Source: Streptomyces zagrosensis
GTDB lineage: Bacteria > Actinomycetota > Actinomycetes > Streptomycetales > Streptomycetaceae
Assembly (NCBI RefSeq): GCF_014203645.1
Contig: NZ_JACHJL010000017.1
Location: 62,001 to 126,000 of the forward strand
Direction of reading: 5' to 3'
Length of the DNA stretch: 64,000 bases
Below are positions 19,022 through 28,720 of this stretch, one piece after another. The notes under the pieces are model-generated. The model searched no databases and was not told where the DNA came from. It worked only from the letters and a program-made list of their open reading frames with translations. A program made the position numbers and the translations under genes. How positions within the stretch are numbered: position 1 is the stretch's first letter; each line of letters begins with the position of its first letter.

Positions 19022-20036
19022 GTCGTCCAGCGTGCCAGTGCTGGAACTGGAAAATCTCTCCGTCACCTATCGTCGGCGTCGGCAAGCTCCGTTCGAGGCT
19101 CTGAACAACGTGCACCTGCGCCTAGAAGCCGGGGAGACACTCGGCTTGGTGGGGGAATCCGGCTCGGGCAAGACGACGATGGGCCGCGCCCCGTTCGGTC
19201 TGGTGCCCATCACATCGGGCACCGTCCGGTTGGACGGTGAGGACGTTACCCATGCGACCGCCAAGGAGCGGACACGATTGACGGCGCGCATGCAGATGGT
19301 GTTCCAGGACCCCTACGGGTCGCTGAACCCGGTGAGAACCATTCAGGACACCATGGTCGAGCCGCTTTTGGTGCACGAACCCGGTACGTCGGCCGCTCAG
19401 CGCGCCCAGCGCGTCGCCGAGGCGCTGGACCGTGTTGGACTGCCCCGCCGGGCCGCCCAGCGGCTGCCTCGTGAGTTCTCCGGCGGCCAGCGGCAGCGCA
19501 TAGCCATTGCCAGAGCCCTGATGCTCAAGCCCCGGCTGTTGGTGTGCGACGAGCCCGTGAGTGCACTGGACCTGTCGGTTCAAGCCCAGATACTCAATCT
19601 CTTGGCCGACCTGCGTGCTGAACTGCAGATCAGCTACCTGTTCATATCGCACGACCTCGCCGTGGTACGCCATATCGCCGACCGGGTGATGGTTCTGTAC
19701 CGCGGCCACGTGGTCGAGGAAGGCGACGCAGCCGCCATGGCCGCACGCCCGGGTCATCCCTACACCCACGCCCTGCTGTCCGCCGCACCCGTTCCCGACC
19801 CGAGAACCCAGCGCACGCGGCGTCAGCAACGCCAGGAACGGCTCACCGCGCCCCTGCCCACCACGACAGGCGGATGCGTGTTCGCGCCCCGTTGCCCCCA
19901 CGTGATCGATGCTTGCGACACGCCGCCACGGCTGACCCCCTTCCGCACCGGAGGTCTGGCTGCATGCCACCGCATGGAGGATCTGCGTCTTGATCCGCCG
20001 CCAGGCACCGCCGCGGCCGATCACCCAGCCTCATGA
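19011..20036 (+). CDS. ABC-transporter ATPase (DppF/OppF type)
   Basis: The 341-residue ATPase has Walker A GESGSGKT, Q loop VFQDPYGSLNPVRTI, signature FSGGQRQRIA, Walker B LLVCDEPVSALD and His switch ISHDLAV, plus the C-terminal FAPRCPHVIDAC motif of oligopeptide transporters. The GTG start lies inside the end of the fusion gene (11-base overlap). It completes the importer: one receptor, two permeases, two ATPases. Confidence 0.92.
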   Translation: MSRESSSVPVLELENLSVTYRRRRQAPFEALNNVHLRLEAGETLGLVGESGSGKTTMGRAPFGLVPITSGTVRLDGEDVTHATAKERTRLTARMQMVFQDPYGSLNPVRTIQDTMVEPLLVHEPGTSAAQRAQRVAEALDRVGLPRRAAQRLPREFSGGQRQRIAIARALMLKPRLLVCDEPVSALDLSVQAQILNLLADLRAELQISYLFISHDLAVVRHIADRVMVLYRGHVVEEGDAAAMAARPGHPYTHALLSAAPVPDPRTQRTRRQQRQERLTAPLPTTTGGCVFAPRCPHVIDACDTPPRLTPFRTGGLAACHRMEDLRLDPPPGTAAADHPAS

Positions 20037-20051
20037 TGAAGGAGTTCTCCG

Positions 20052-20957
20052 ATGACCGCTGACGACTTCACCGCTCCCCGGCCCCGGTACGGACCTGTGC
20101 CGGAGGCCAGAGTGGATGGGAACCACGTGCTCTATGCGGACGCGATCGTCGCCGAAGTGCCCGGCTTCCGCCCCCTCACCCTCGACCTCGTGCGGCCTGC
20201 CAAGGCGTCCGGCACGGTTCCGCTTGTTATATGGATCCACGGAGGTGCCTGGCTCGAGGGCACGAACAAGAGATTCATCCCGCACTTCTCCGAAATACCC
20301 AGCCGGATCGTTCGCTCAGGCTACGCCGTAACCTTCATCACCTACCGTCTCAGCGGTGAAGCCCACTTTCCAGCGCAGCTGCACGATGTGAAGGCCGCTG
20401 TGCGTTGGCTTCGCCATCACGCTGCGGAGCTGGCCATCGACGCGTCACGGTTCGCCGTGTGGGGGGAGTCCGCCGGTGGTCATCTGGCTGCCCTGCTCGC
20501 CCTGACTGGGGACGACCCCGAACTGGCTGGAGACGTGGGATCCATCGATACGTCGGACCGGGTGCACGCCGGAGTCATCTGGTACGGGCCGACGAACCTG
20601 CTCAGCATGCAGTCACAGGCACTCCCTGATGCGGTACTCGACCACGATGCACCTGATTCGCCGGAGAGCTGCCTTCTGGGCGCCCCGCCCCAGCACGATG
20701 CGACACGTGCCGCGTTCGCCAGCCCGGTCAGTTATGCCTTGCCCAACGCGGCGCCTGTCCGGCTGGTGCACGGGACCGCTGACCGCATAGTGCCGTGGCA
20801 GCAGAGTCAGGAGCTGTACCAGCATCTGCGCAGCGCCGGAAGCGAGGCCGAACTCCATCTGGTTCCCGGTGCCGACCACTGCTTCATCGGTGTGCCGGCC
20901 GAGCCTCTCATCGACGACGCCTTGGACTTCCTCGGACGCGTGCTGGACAACCGATGA
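20052..20957 (+). CDS. Alpha/beta hydrolase (hormone-sensitive-lipase/BD-FAE type)
   Basis: The 301-residue protein has the oxyanion motif WIHGGAW (about residues 58-64), the nucleophile elbow WGESAGGHLAA (Ser about 140), the acid in HGTADRIVP and His in PGADHCF. No signal peptide is present, so it acts in the cytoplasm, presumably on the imported ester. GGAG lies before the ATG. The stop overlaps the next start by four bases. Confidence 0.9.
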   Translation: MTADDFTAPRPRYGPVPEARVDGNHVLYADAIVAEVPGFRPLTLDLVRPAKASGTVPLVIWIHGGAWLEGTNKRFIPHFSEIPSRIVRSGYAVTFITYRLSGEAHFPAQLHDVKAAVRWLRHHAAELAIDASRFAVWGESAGGHLAALLALTGDDPELAGDVGSIDTSDRVHAGVIWYGPTNLLSMQSQALPDAVLDHDAPDSPESCLLGAPPQHDATRAAFASPVSYALPNAAPVRLVHGTADRIVPWQQSQELYQHLRSAGSEAELHLVPGADHCFIGVPAEPLIDDALDFLGRVLDNR

Positions 20958-22081
20958 CCCATATCGCCCCTGGTTTCGAGGCCGTCAGCGAACGCCTGGC
21001 CGCGTTCACTCAGGCCGACCCCTCTTACAGCGCGCAGGTCTGCGCCCTGCGGCACGGCCGGACCCTGATCGACCTCGCCATGGGACCACGCCTGGCCGTT
21101 GACAGCCTGATCGGCGTGTTCTCCAGCAGCAAGGGGGTGGCCGCCATGTGCACCGCTCTGCTCATCGAGTCGGGCGACCTCGACTTGGACGCTCCCTTTG
21201 CCCGGTACTGGCCCGCTTTCGCGGCAGCGGACAAGGCTGAAGTAACGGTACGAACGGCCCTGTCTCACCGAGCCGGCCTTCCTGTGATCGCAGGCGGCTT
21301 CACATCCGAGGATCTCGAAGAACACGACGAACTGGCCGCCCGCCTGGCTGCGGCAAGGCCGCTGTGGGTGCCAGGCACCAGCCACGGGTACCACGGAATC
21401 ACCATAGGCATCATCATCTCCGAACTGATTCGACGAATCACGGGAGCGACTTTCCGTGACTTCTACAAGGAGCGACTGCAAACCCCTTTCGGCATCGACT
21501 TCCATTTCGGCGTTGACGACAAGGTGCTACCCCGTGTGGTCGACACATTGCCCCAGTTGCCGCGTAACGAAGAGGAGGTCCGAATATTGGCTGCGGCAGG
21601 AACCGAGCCGTTTCACCTCCTTAATATGGTCGTCAATGTAGACGGTTTCCCGCCGTTCGCCGAACAGGCCAACAACCCCGTGATCAGGCGATCGGGTCCT
21701 GCTGCCATCGGAGGGGTGGGAAATGCGCGAAGCCTCGCTCACCTGTACAGTCACTGCCTTCAAAGCGCCGACGGGCCGGAACCGTTGGCTCCAAAAGCTC
21801 TCGGCGTGATGAGTCAAGTGCACAGCTCCGGAACGGACCTGGTGCTCGGCATCCACAACCGCTTCGGGATCATCTTCGAAACGTCCGATGCACGGTTGGA
21901 CTTCGGTAGCCCTTGGGCGTTCGGACATGACGGCGGCGGCGGCTCCATAGGTTTCGCGGACCCCGCTACCGGCCTCGCGTTCGGATACACGACAGGTCGT
22001 ATGCCCATCCCCGGCGGCGCTGACCCCCGCGGGCTCGAACTTGCCCGCGTCATCCGTAACCGGATCCGTTCGATGCGCTGA
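20954..22081 (+). CDS. Beta-lactamase-fold serine hydrolase (esterase family VIII-like)
   Basis: The 375-residue protein is a class C beta-lactamase/DD-peptidase-fold enzyme. The SxxK motif is SSSK (about residue 57); the second motif is GYHG where penicillin-binding enzymes have YxN; the third is HDGGGGS near residue 320. EstB-type esterases share this layout and hydrolyse esters rather than beta-lactams. No signal peptide is visible. It is the last gene of the importer operon, coupled to the previous hydrolase by ATGA. Confidence 0.85.
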   Translation: MTHIAPGFEAVSERLAAFTQADPSYSAQVCALRHGRTLIDLAMGPRLAVDSLIGVFSSSKGVAAMCTALLIESGDLDLDAPFARYWPAFAAADKAEVTVRTALSHRAGLPVIAGGFTSEDLEEHDELAARLAAARPLWVPGTSHGYHGITIGIIISELIRRITGATFRDFYKERLQTPFGIDFHFGVDDKVLPRVVDTLPQLPRNEEEVRILAAAGTEPFHLLNMVVNVDGFPPFAEQANNPVIRRSGPAAIGGVGNARSLAHLYSHCLQSADGPEPLAPKALGVMSQVHSSGTDLVLGIHNRFGIIFETSDARLDFGSPWAFGHDGGGGSIGFADPATGLAFGYTTGRMPIPGGADPRGLELARVIRNRIRSMR

Positions 22082-22237
22082 GGGAGGCATCGGGTCGTTA
22101 AGCCCGGGAAATGGACGCATGTCTTGCCCCTGGGCCGGTCGGCACTCGACAGTGCTGCGGGGCGCTGAAGTGGCGGGCGCCCGAAGTGGAATCCCGGTGA
22201 GCGCGGACCGCCCGGGGGCGGTGAGCAACGATAGGCG

Positions 22238-22790
22238 ATGGACGCTGTCAGCGAAGAGAGTTGCCTGGCCACAGTGCGGCATGTGCTGAGCCGCCCACGC
22301 AGCGGCTCTTTGGTGGTCCGTGTGGAGGGTCCGGCTGGTACGGGCAAGTCACGACTCGTCGGACGCGTCCGGGCGCGGGTGCCCATCGATGTGGCTTTTC
22401 ACGAACTCGGTCCTGCCCCGATGCCGGATATGCGGGCGCAGACTGCGGAAGGGTCCTCCAGGCAGGCCCTGTGAGTGTTCGAGGACGCGCACCTGGCCGA
22501 CGAGGATGACGGGGAGCGCATCGCACGAATCATACGCGGGCTGTGCCCGGGGCGTGTGATGCCGGTGACCTACCGCCCTGAGGAATTCGCGGTGCCGGGG
22601 CTGGTGTTCGGTCGACGGTTCGACTATCCGCCTCGGACCACGGTGCTGCGTCATAAGACCGGGCCACTCGCTCTCGCGACGGTGCGGCGGGTGATGCAGA
22701 AGACCGAATTGGTCCCGGCCGCCCGCGGTCCGACGGGGCTCGAGTGGTTCCGACAGGCGCTGGCCGCGGTTGAGGCCGGGCACGCCAGGG
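22238..22790 (+). pseudogene. AAA/LuxR-type regulator N-terminus with in-frame stop
   Basis: The frame gives a P-loop (RVEGPAGTGKSRLVGRV) and then, after an in-frame TGA at 22472-22474, a Walker B-like VFEDAHLADEDDGE and PVTYRPEEFAVPGLVFG. These are the N-terminal parts of large ATP-binding LuxR-family regulators. The rest, including the C-terminal DNA-binding domain, is absent after about 22790. The stop and the truncation make this a dead gene. Confidence 0.65.
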
Positions 22791-23001
22791 GCATGCAGTC
22801 CCGTGGCGTCCAGGTGGGTCGCGGCGGAGAAGCCCTGGTCGTGGCCGAAGTGGAAGACGGCAGTTCGCCCCAGATGGCCATCGGCGTAAAGGCCGGGCCC
22901 ATAGAGGTAGGGCGGGTGGTCGCTGGGCTGGTAGTCGAGGATGCAATGCAGGGGAGGACCAGGACACCGCGAAGCGTCGCACGCTGCTGGGTGGCGCCGC
23001 T

Positions 23002-23355
23002 ATGGGTGTGAGCGCGACTGCCGAGCCCTGGGGACGACTCGCCTTCGCCCTCAGTAAGGGGTCCAAGATCTATTCGCCCTCCGCCGTCGCGCTCATCGAC
23101 CGGGTTGCCGAACTGCACGTCCAGGAACTCAACGTCAGCGCCCGGCGCCTACAAAGCACAGTCGAGTCGCATCTTGACGCGATCACCGCGGCTCTGCCTC
23201 ATGCCGGCGAGCACGAGCGGGCGATGCAGCGTGGTGATCAGGCGGAGTGCCCGGTGTGCGGCAGGTCGTGGACGGTCGGGTTGGACCGGCAGCGTTCGAC
23301 CACGTATTGCTCGCCGCGGTGCCGGTCGCGAGCCTGGCGTCTTCGGCGGGCGTAA
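23002..23355 (+). CDS. Chimeric small protein: regulator tail plus zinc-binding motif
   Basis: Residues 1-75 (AEPWGRLAFALSKGSKI, LNVSARRLQSTVESHLDAIT) resemble the C-terminus of Streptomyces XRE/TPR regulators. Residues 82-117 (CPVCGRSW, YCSPRCRSRAWRLRR) form a CxxC...CxxxC zinc-binding tail seen in other small Streptomyces proteins. The junction and the surrounding fragments suggest a fusion of two gene ends. Whether it is expressed is unknown. Confidence 0.4.
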   Translation: MGVSATAEPWGRLAFALSKGSKIYSPSAVALIDRVAELHVQELNVSARRLQSTVESHLDAITAALPHAGEHERAMQRGDQAECPVCGRSWTVGLDRQRSTTYCSPRCRSRAWRLRRA

Positions 23356-23576
23356 CGCGATTCCGTCGCGGTGACGCCGTAGCCGAACACCGCAGGTCAG
23401 CGCCGGGGCGCAAGCGCTTCTGACGGGCTTTGGCGTGCTTCGAGCGCCGTCCCTTTGCGCCCAGTGCCCCCTGCCGCGCCTGTCGTGATCTCGTCACGCT
23501 GGGCTGTGACCAGGGCCGATGTCATCGCGCTCGTGCGGGTGTCCAGACCGGCCCAAGGCGGCGAGGGGTGGTCACC

Positions 23577-23792
23577 ATGTCGGACCGGGTCGGGAACGTC
23601 ACGCGGAAGCGTTACGAACAGATCGTGGCGGAGGCCCGCGAGCTGATCGCGGAGATGGCGCGGGCGCAGTTCGCGCTGGGCGACAAGGCGCTGGAGATCG
23701 AGCCGATCCGTGGCCATGGGGGTTCGACGGCTTGTCGCCACCGGCGACCACCCAGCCGGCGCTGGGCGGCGGGACGGCGGAGGCGCTGGTGA
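23577..23792 (+). pseudogene. Truncated actinobacterial hypothetical gene (5' end)
   Basis: The reading MSDRVGNVTRKRYEQIVAEA and ELIAEMARAQFALGDKALEI is a convincing coding start of a kind found in plasmid and phage-like hypothetical proteins. After GHGG near 23725 it runs into the antisense of another gene and becomes Arg-rich nonsense. It is a 5' fragment. Confidence 0.45.
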
Positions 23793-23860
23793 GGGTGAGC
23801 GGGATCGCGACCATCGCGGCACCGACGGCGAGACCGACGCCGATACGGGAAACGCCATGA
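23720..23860 (-). pseudogene. Fragment of a secreted-protein gene
   Basis: The minus strand reads RIGVGLAVGAAMVAIPLTLT followed by SASAVPPPSAGWVVAGGDKP, a signal peptide and the first residues of a mature protein. The ATG-bearing frame differs by an indel at the start, and the gene is cut at about 23720, where it abuts the 23577 fragment tail-to-tail. Confidence 0.35.
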
Positions 23861-24096
23861 CTTCATAATTCCTCCATGCGGTCGTGGTTACTGGGGTGGG
23901 ACGCGGTCACTGCGGTAGAAGTGCACGGTGTGGCGGAACTTCTGCGAGGCCGGTACTCGTTGGCAACTGTCCGCAGTCCTGAAGCCCGGCCCCGGCTACC
24001 GGGAACCGGCGCTCACTCCGTCCAGCGGCAGCGCACACCGACCATCTGGTGGCGAGGGAGAATGTGGTCATGCCGCAGGTCGAGGGAGGTGGCCGG

Positions 24097-26826
24097 ATGA
24101 TCCTGGTGGAGGTGCTCGGCCCGTTCGCCGTGCGGCGGGACGGGGTCGAGGTGCCGCTCGGGCCACCGCAACAGCGTGCGCTGCTCGCCGCCCTGGTGCT
24201 GGCAGAGGGTGTCCCCCTGTCGTCGGCGGCGCTGGCCGCCGAGATCTGGGAGGGCGAGGCACCGGCCAGCGCCGTACCGGTCATCCGCAAGTACGTGCAC
24301 CACCTGCGCCGCCTGCTCGGCGACGAGCTGACCGTCGAATCGTCCCGGCGCGGGTACGCACTCACGCTCGCACCGGGCACGCTCGACGCGGACACGTTCG
24401 CCGACGCCGTCCGCGCGGCGGAACGGGCGCGCGCCGGGGGTGATCCCGACACCGCCGGGGACCGGCTGCGCGAGGCGCTGGCGCTGTGGCGCGGGCCCGC
24501 GCTGAGCGGGGTCACCGGCCCCGGCGTCGACCGGCACCGGACGGTACTGGACGGGCGGCACCTGGCGGCGCGGCGCAGCCTGCTGGAGGTCGACCTCGAA
24601 CTGGGCCGCGAGCAGCGGATCCTGCCGGAACTGCGGTCGTTGGTGGACACCCATCCGCTGGACGAGCACCTGCGGCTGCTGCTGATGACGGCGCTGTACC
24701 GAGATGGCCGCCAGGCGGACGCGATCGCCGCCTACCAGGAGTGCCGGAAGTTGCTCCGCGACGAACTCGGGGTGGATCCGGGCCCCCGGTTGCGGGAGCT
24801 GTACGGCCGAATCCTGCACGCCGACGAGACGCTGCTGGCTGCCCCGGCCGCCTCCTCGGTACCGGCGCAACTGCCGGCGCCCAGCGCGGCGTTCGTCGGC
24901 CGGGAGGAGGAGCTGCGCCGGATGGGCGCGCTGTCGGCCGGCGGCGTCGTGGTGATCTCCGGCATGGCCGGGGTCGGCAAGACCACGCTCGCGCTGCACG
25001 GGGCACACCGGATCGCCGACCGGTTCGGCGACGGTCACCTCTACGCGGACCTGCACGGATTCGGCCCCGGCGGGGAGCCGACGCCGCCCGGGGAGATCCT
25101 CGACCGGTTCCTCCAGGCGCTCGGGGTCGCGCCCGCCGACGTGCCCGGCGATCTCGCGGTGCGCGCCGGACTGTTCCGCACGCTGACCACCGGGCGCAGG
25201 CTGCTGATCCTGCTGGACAACGCCGCGGGGGCCGACCAGGTGCGCGACCTGCTCCCTGGCGCTGGCCCCGGCCTGACCGTCATCACCAGCAGGGGGACGC
25301 TTCCGACGCTGCTCGCCCGCGTCGGTGCCCGGCCGCTGGTGCTGCGACCGCCGGACGACGAGGAGGCGCTGGCGCTGCTCGTGGCGCGGGTCGGCACGGA
25401 CCGGACACGCGCCGAGCCGGTCGCGGCGCGCGAGATCGTCGCCCGTACCGGCGGCCTCCCGCTGGCGCTGGCCGTGGTCGCGGCGCGGGCCGTGGCGCAG
25501 GAGCACCTGCCGCTGTCCGCGATCGCCGCCGAACTGCGCGAGGCGCACGGCACGCTGGACGCCTTCGCGGGCGCCGACGACGAGGTGCGCTCGGTCCTTT
25601 CCTGGTCGTACCGCGCGCTCGAACCGGAAGCCGCCCGCGCCCTGCGCGTCCTGGGCGCACACCCAGGCCCGGACGTGAGCGTCGCCGCTGCGGCGAGCAT
25701 GCTGGCGCTGCCGGAGCCGCACACCCGCACGCTGCTGCGGGCGCTGGTCGCGGCGGCGCTGCTGGTCGAGCACCGGCCGGGCCGGTTCGCCGCGCACGAC
25801 CTGGTGCGCGCGTTCGCCGCCGGGCTGCCGTGGTCCGGCGACCAAAAGCGCCGGGAGGCCGTGCACCGGCTGCTCGACCACTGTCTGCACACCGCGTGCG
25901 AGGCGGTCATGGCCGTCTTCACGGCCCGGCCCAGTATCCCGCTCCCGCCCGAGTTGCCGGGCGTGGTGGTTTCGGCACCGTCGCCGGACGCCGCCACGTG
26001 GTTCGCGGACGAGTACCCGGTACTGCTCGCCGCGCACGATAACGCCCACCGGGACGGGTTCGACGGGCACTCGTGGCGGCTGGCCTGGGCGCTGCGCGAC
26101 TTCTTGAGCAGGCAGGGCCTCTGGCACCACCTCCAGACGTCGCAGCAGCTCGGACTGGCGGCGGCGCAACGCCTGGGGGACCGGCTCGCCGAGGCACACT
26201 CCCGGCGCGGTCTGGCGCTCGTGGAAGCGAACCTGGGCCGGTACTCCGCGGCCCGCGAGCAGCTACGGCAGGCGGCCGAGGGCTTCGAGGCCGCGGGGGC
26301 GCGGGAGTTCCTGGCCGAGACGCACCGCTTCGAAATCTGGGTCCTGGACTGCGCCGGTGACCACGAGCCGCAACTTGAGCTGGCCGAACGCCTGCTGGAG
26401 ATGTATCCGCCCGGCACCGCGGCGAGCTACCGTGCCTCGGCGCTCAACTCGGTGAGCTGGTCGGAGATCCGGCTCGGCCGGTTCGGCCCCGCACTCGCGC
26501 ACGCGCGGGCGGCGCTCGCGTCCGGCGAAGGGCTCGGGCCGTACTCGCTGGCCGACACCTGGCACACGCTCGGCAGCGCGCAGGCCGGGCTCGGCGACCA
26601 CGAGGCGACGGAGCTGAGCTTCACCCGCTCCGCGGAGGTCTACCTCCGGGTCGGCGCGCACGCCCTCGCCGCGGTCGCGCTGCGCACGCTCGGCGACGTG
26701 CACCGCGACGCGGGCCGGCACGACCAGGCCGACGCGGCCTACCGGCGGGCCCTGGCGGCGGCGGGCGGGTCCGACGACCCGAGGGCGGCGGCGATCAGCG
26801 CGGAACTGGCCGTCTATCGCACGTGA
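24097..26826 (+). CDS. AfsR/SARP-family pathway-specific activator
   Basis: The roughly 909-residue protein has three parts. Residues 1-245 are an OmpR-type winged helix (VLGPFAVRRDG, PPQQRALLAALVLAEG) plus BTAD domain ending KLLRDELGVDPGPRLRELYG. Residues 270-560 are an NB-ARC ATPase with Walker A GMAGVGKTTLAL and Walker B RLLILLDNA. The rest is TPR-like helices. SARPs bind repeats before biosynthetic operons and recruit RNA polymerase. ATG 24097 has GGGAGG seven bases upstream; ATGs at 24049 and 24070 are alternatives. It directly precedes an O-methyltransferase, its likely target. Confidence 0.9.
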   Translation: MILVEVLGPFAVRRDGVEVPLGPPQQRALLAALVLAEGVPLSSAALAAEIWEGEAPASAVPVIRKYVHHLRRLLGDELTVESSRRGYALTLAPGTLDADTFADAVRAAERARAGGDPDTAGDRLREALALWRGPALSGVTGPGVDRHRTVLDGRHLAARRSLLEVDLELGREQRILPELRSLVDTHPLDEHLRLLLMTALYRDGRQADAIAAYQECRKLLRDELGVDPGPRLRELYGRILHADETLLAAPAASSVPAQLPAPSAAFVGREEELRRMGALSAGGVVVISGMAGVGKTTLALHGAHRIADRFGDGHLYADLHGFGPGGEPTPPGEILDRFLQALGVAPADVPGDLAVRAGLFRTLTTGRRLLILLDNAAGADQVRDLLPGAGPGLTVITSRGTLPTLLARVGARPLVLRPPDDEEALALLVARVGTDRTRAEPVAAREIVARTGGLPLALAVVAARAVAQEHLPLSAIAAELREAHGTLDAFAGADDEVRSVLSWSYRALEPEAARALRVLGAHPGPDVSVAAAASMLALPEPHTRTLLRALVAAALLVEHRPGRFAAHDLVRAFAAGLPWSGDQKRREAVHRLLDHCLHTACEAVMAVFTARPSIPLPPELPGVVVSAPSPDAATWFADEYPVLLAAHDNAHRDGFDGHSWRLAWALRDFLSRQGLWHHLQTSQQLGLAAAQRLGDRLAEAHSRRGLALVEANLGRYSAAREQLRQAAEGFEAAGAREFLAETHRFEIWVLDCAGDHEPQLELAERLLEMYPPGTAASYRASALNSVSWSEIRLGRFGPALAHARAALASGEGLGPYSLADTWHTLGSAQAGLGDHEATELSFTRSAEVYLRVGAHALAAVALRTLGDVHRDAGRHDQADAAYRRALAAAGGSDDPRAAAISAELAVYRT

Positions 26827-26893
26827 ACGGCACGGGAACCGGCCGCTCCTAGGGTCGTGCGGAACCGTCCCACCAGGAAAGGACCGACCACCC

Positions 26894-27904
26894 ATGTCCG
26901 CACCCACCCCACCGCCCGGCATCGCGATGACGCAGTTGCTCGGCGGCTTCCAGGTCTCGCAGGCGCTCTACGTCGCCGCGAAGCTGGACGTCTGCACCAT
27001 GCTGGACGACGGTCCGCGTACCGTCGCCGACCTCGCGGAGCGCAGCGGCACGCCGGCGGACCCGCTCGGCCGGTTGATCCGCACGCTGACCATGGTCGGT
27101 GTCTTCCGCAGCGAGGGCGACCTGGTGGCCACCACGCCGCTGGGCGCGCTGCTGTCGCGCAACCATCCGGGGTCGCTGGCGGGCGTGGCCGAGCTGTGGA
27201 TGGAGACGCACTACGCGCCGTTCGAGGGTCTGCTGGAGACGGTCCGGACCGGGGTTCCGGGCGCGACGCGGCACTTCGGCAAGCCATTCTTCGAGTGGCT
27301 GTCCGAGGACCCGGCGCGAGCGGAGCTCATGACCCGCGCGATGGCCAACATGACCGGTGCTCGGGAGGGCATGTTCGACGGGTACGAGCTTCCGCCCGGC
27401 CGGGTCGTGGCGGACATAGGCGGCGCGGATGGTTCGGTGCTGGTGCAACTGCTCGCGGACCGGCCGGAGCGTAAGGGCGTCATCCTTGATCTCCCGGCGG
27501 TCGGACCGGCGGCCACCTCGAACCTAGCGAAACAGGGCCTGAGCGGCCGGATCACGTTCACGGCCGGCGACTTCTTCGAGTCGGTGCCCGCGGCCGACAT
27601 CTACGCGCTCGGCTTCGTCCTGCACGACTGGGACGACGACTCCTGTCTGCGCATCCTGGAGTCGATCCGCAAGGCCGCGAACCCGGGCGCCCGCCTGCTG
27701 GCGCTGGAGGGCGTGATCCCGCCCGGCGACACGCCCCACATGATGAAGATGATCGACCTGACCATGCTCGGCATGCTGCCAGGCCGGGAGCGCACCGAGC
27801 CGGAGTTCCGCACCCTGCTGGAACGGGCCGGGCTCACCCTCGACCGTGTCGTGCCCACCCCAACCCCCTTCTCGATCGTCGAAGCGTCCGTGAACGGGAG
27901 CTGA
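26894..27904 (+). CDS. SAM-dependent O-methyltransferase (dimerisation domain type)
   Basis: The 336-residue protein has an N-terminal winged-helix dimerisation domain (VAAKLDVCTMLDDGPRTVAD) and a class I SAM-binding domain (VVADIGGADGSVL, VILDLP, GDFFESVPAADIY). The general-base His lies in FVLHDWDDDSC. This is the family of plant COMT and actinomycete polyketide/aromatic O-methyltransferases such as DnrK. AGGAAAGGA lies before the ATG. It stands 67 bases after the SARP gene with no other biosynthetic gene on its right, so it is either an orphan tailoring gene or the remainder of a cluster. Confidence 0.9.
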   Translation: MSAPTPPPGIAMTQLLGGFQVSQALYVAAKLDVCTMLDDGPRTVADLAERSGTPADPLGRLIRTLTMVGVFRSEGDLVATTPLGALLSRNHPGSLAGVAELWMETHYAPFEGLLETVRTGVPGATRHFGKPFFEWLSEDPARAELMTRAMANMTGAREGMFDGYELPPGRVVADIGGADGSVLVQLLADRPERKGVILDLPAVGPAATSNLAKQGLSGRITFTAGDFFESVPAADIYALGFVLHDWDDDSCLRILESIRKAANPGARLLALEGVIPPGDTPHMMKMIDLTMLGMLPGRERTEPEFRTLLERAGLTLDRVVPTPTPFSIVEASVNGS

Positions 27905-28111
27905 CCGCGGGCCGTACCCGGCGGCCGGCGGCCGGCGCCGTCTTGCCCGGGGCGCCGGGGGTGGAGATGAGGCGGGGGACGGCCGGGTGGCACGCCACCG
28001 GGCCCGGCTCCCCACGGATACGCGACGCGGCTGAGGCCGACCGGAGGCAGAGGGGGTGTCCGGCCGGGTTGGCGTAGACCCGTCCGCCCTTCTGACCGAG
28101 AGGACACCACG

Positions 28112-28683
28112 ATGACCACGGCGTACGACTCGACCGACTGGCCCGACGACCCCAGCGTCGCCGAAGTGCGCACGCTCGCCGCACACATCGCCCACCAGGT
28201 CGAGACGACCGTGCTTGCCGACGCACTCGACGCACCCGACGCCGCCGAGGTCCGGCAGCTCCTGGCGACCGCGCACGCTGACGACGACGGGCGGGGCTCG
28301 ACAGCGCCCGTGCCGTCGGCGAGCAGATGGAGACGCTGCGGGCCCGCTACTACCACCAGCCCGTCGGCGACGCCGCGAACGACCTGCTGCCCGCGGCCAT
28401 GCGCTTGGTGCGGACCGTGCGCCAGGCCGCCGTCGGCGGATGCCGCCGGGGCGGCACCGGCCCCTGCTCCGGAGACGATCGGGTGCGCGTCGTCGTGTAC
28501 GACGGATTCGTCGACGTACGCGACCCGGCGTGCCCGGAGCACGCGGCCGAGGAAGCAGAACGCTGGGACCACGGGCGCAGTGTCGAGGTACTGCTCCTCG
28601 GCGCCCGCGAGGCCACAGTCACAGCGCACGTTGCTGCACGGACTCACCCCTTGCCGCGCTGCGTCACTGCGCTCCCCGCGTAG
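28112..28683 (+). pseudogene. Frameshifted hypothetical gene
   Basis: The first frame (SVAEVRTLAAHIAHQVETTV) runs to about 28290. The continuation GLDSARAVGEQMETLRARYY, LLPAAMRLVRTVRQA and VRVVVYDGFVDVRDPACPEH is in another frame. A one-base change in the GACGACGACGGGCGGGG tract near 28285-28300 would join them into a protein of about 190 residues. I recognise no family. Confidence 0.45.
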
Positions 28684-28720
28684 TTCCACGACCATCGGCG
28701 CGGTCCGTCGTAGACCATCG

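Noticed and set aside
24013..26199. Long minus-strand ORFs opposite the SARP gene
   Set aside because: They are antisense shadows of high-GC codons, rich in Arg/Gly/Pro, with no recognisable domain.
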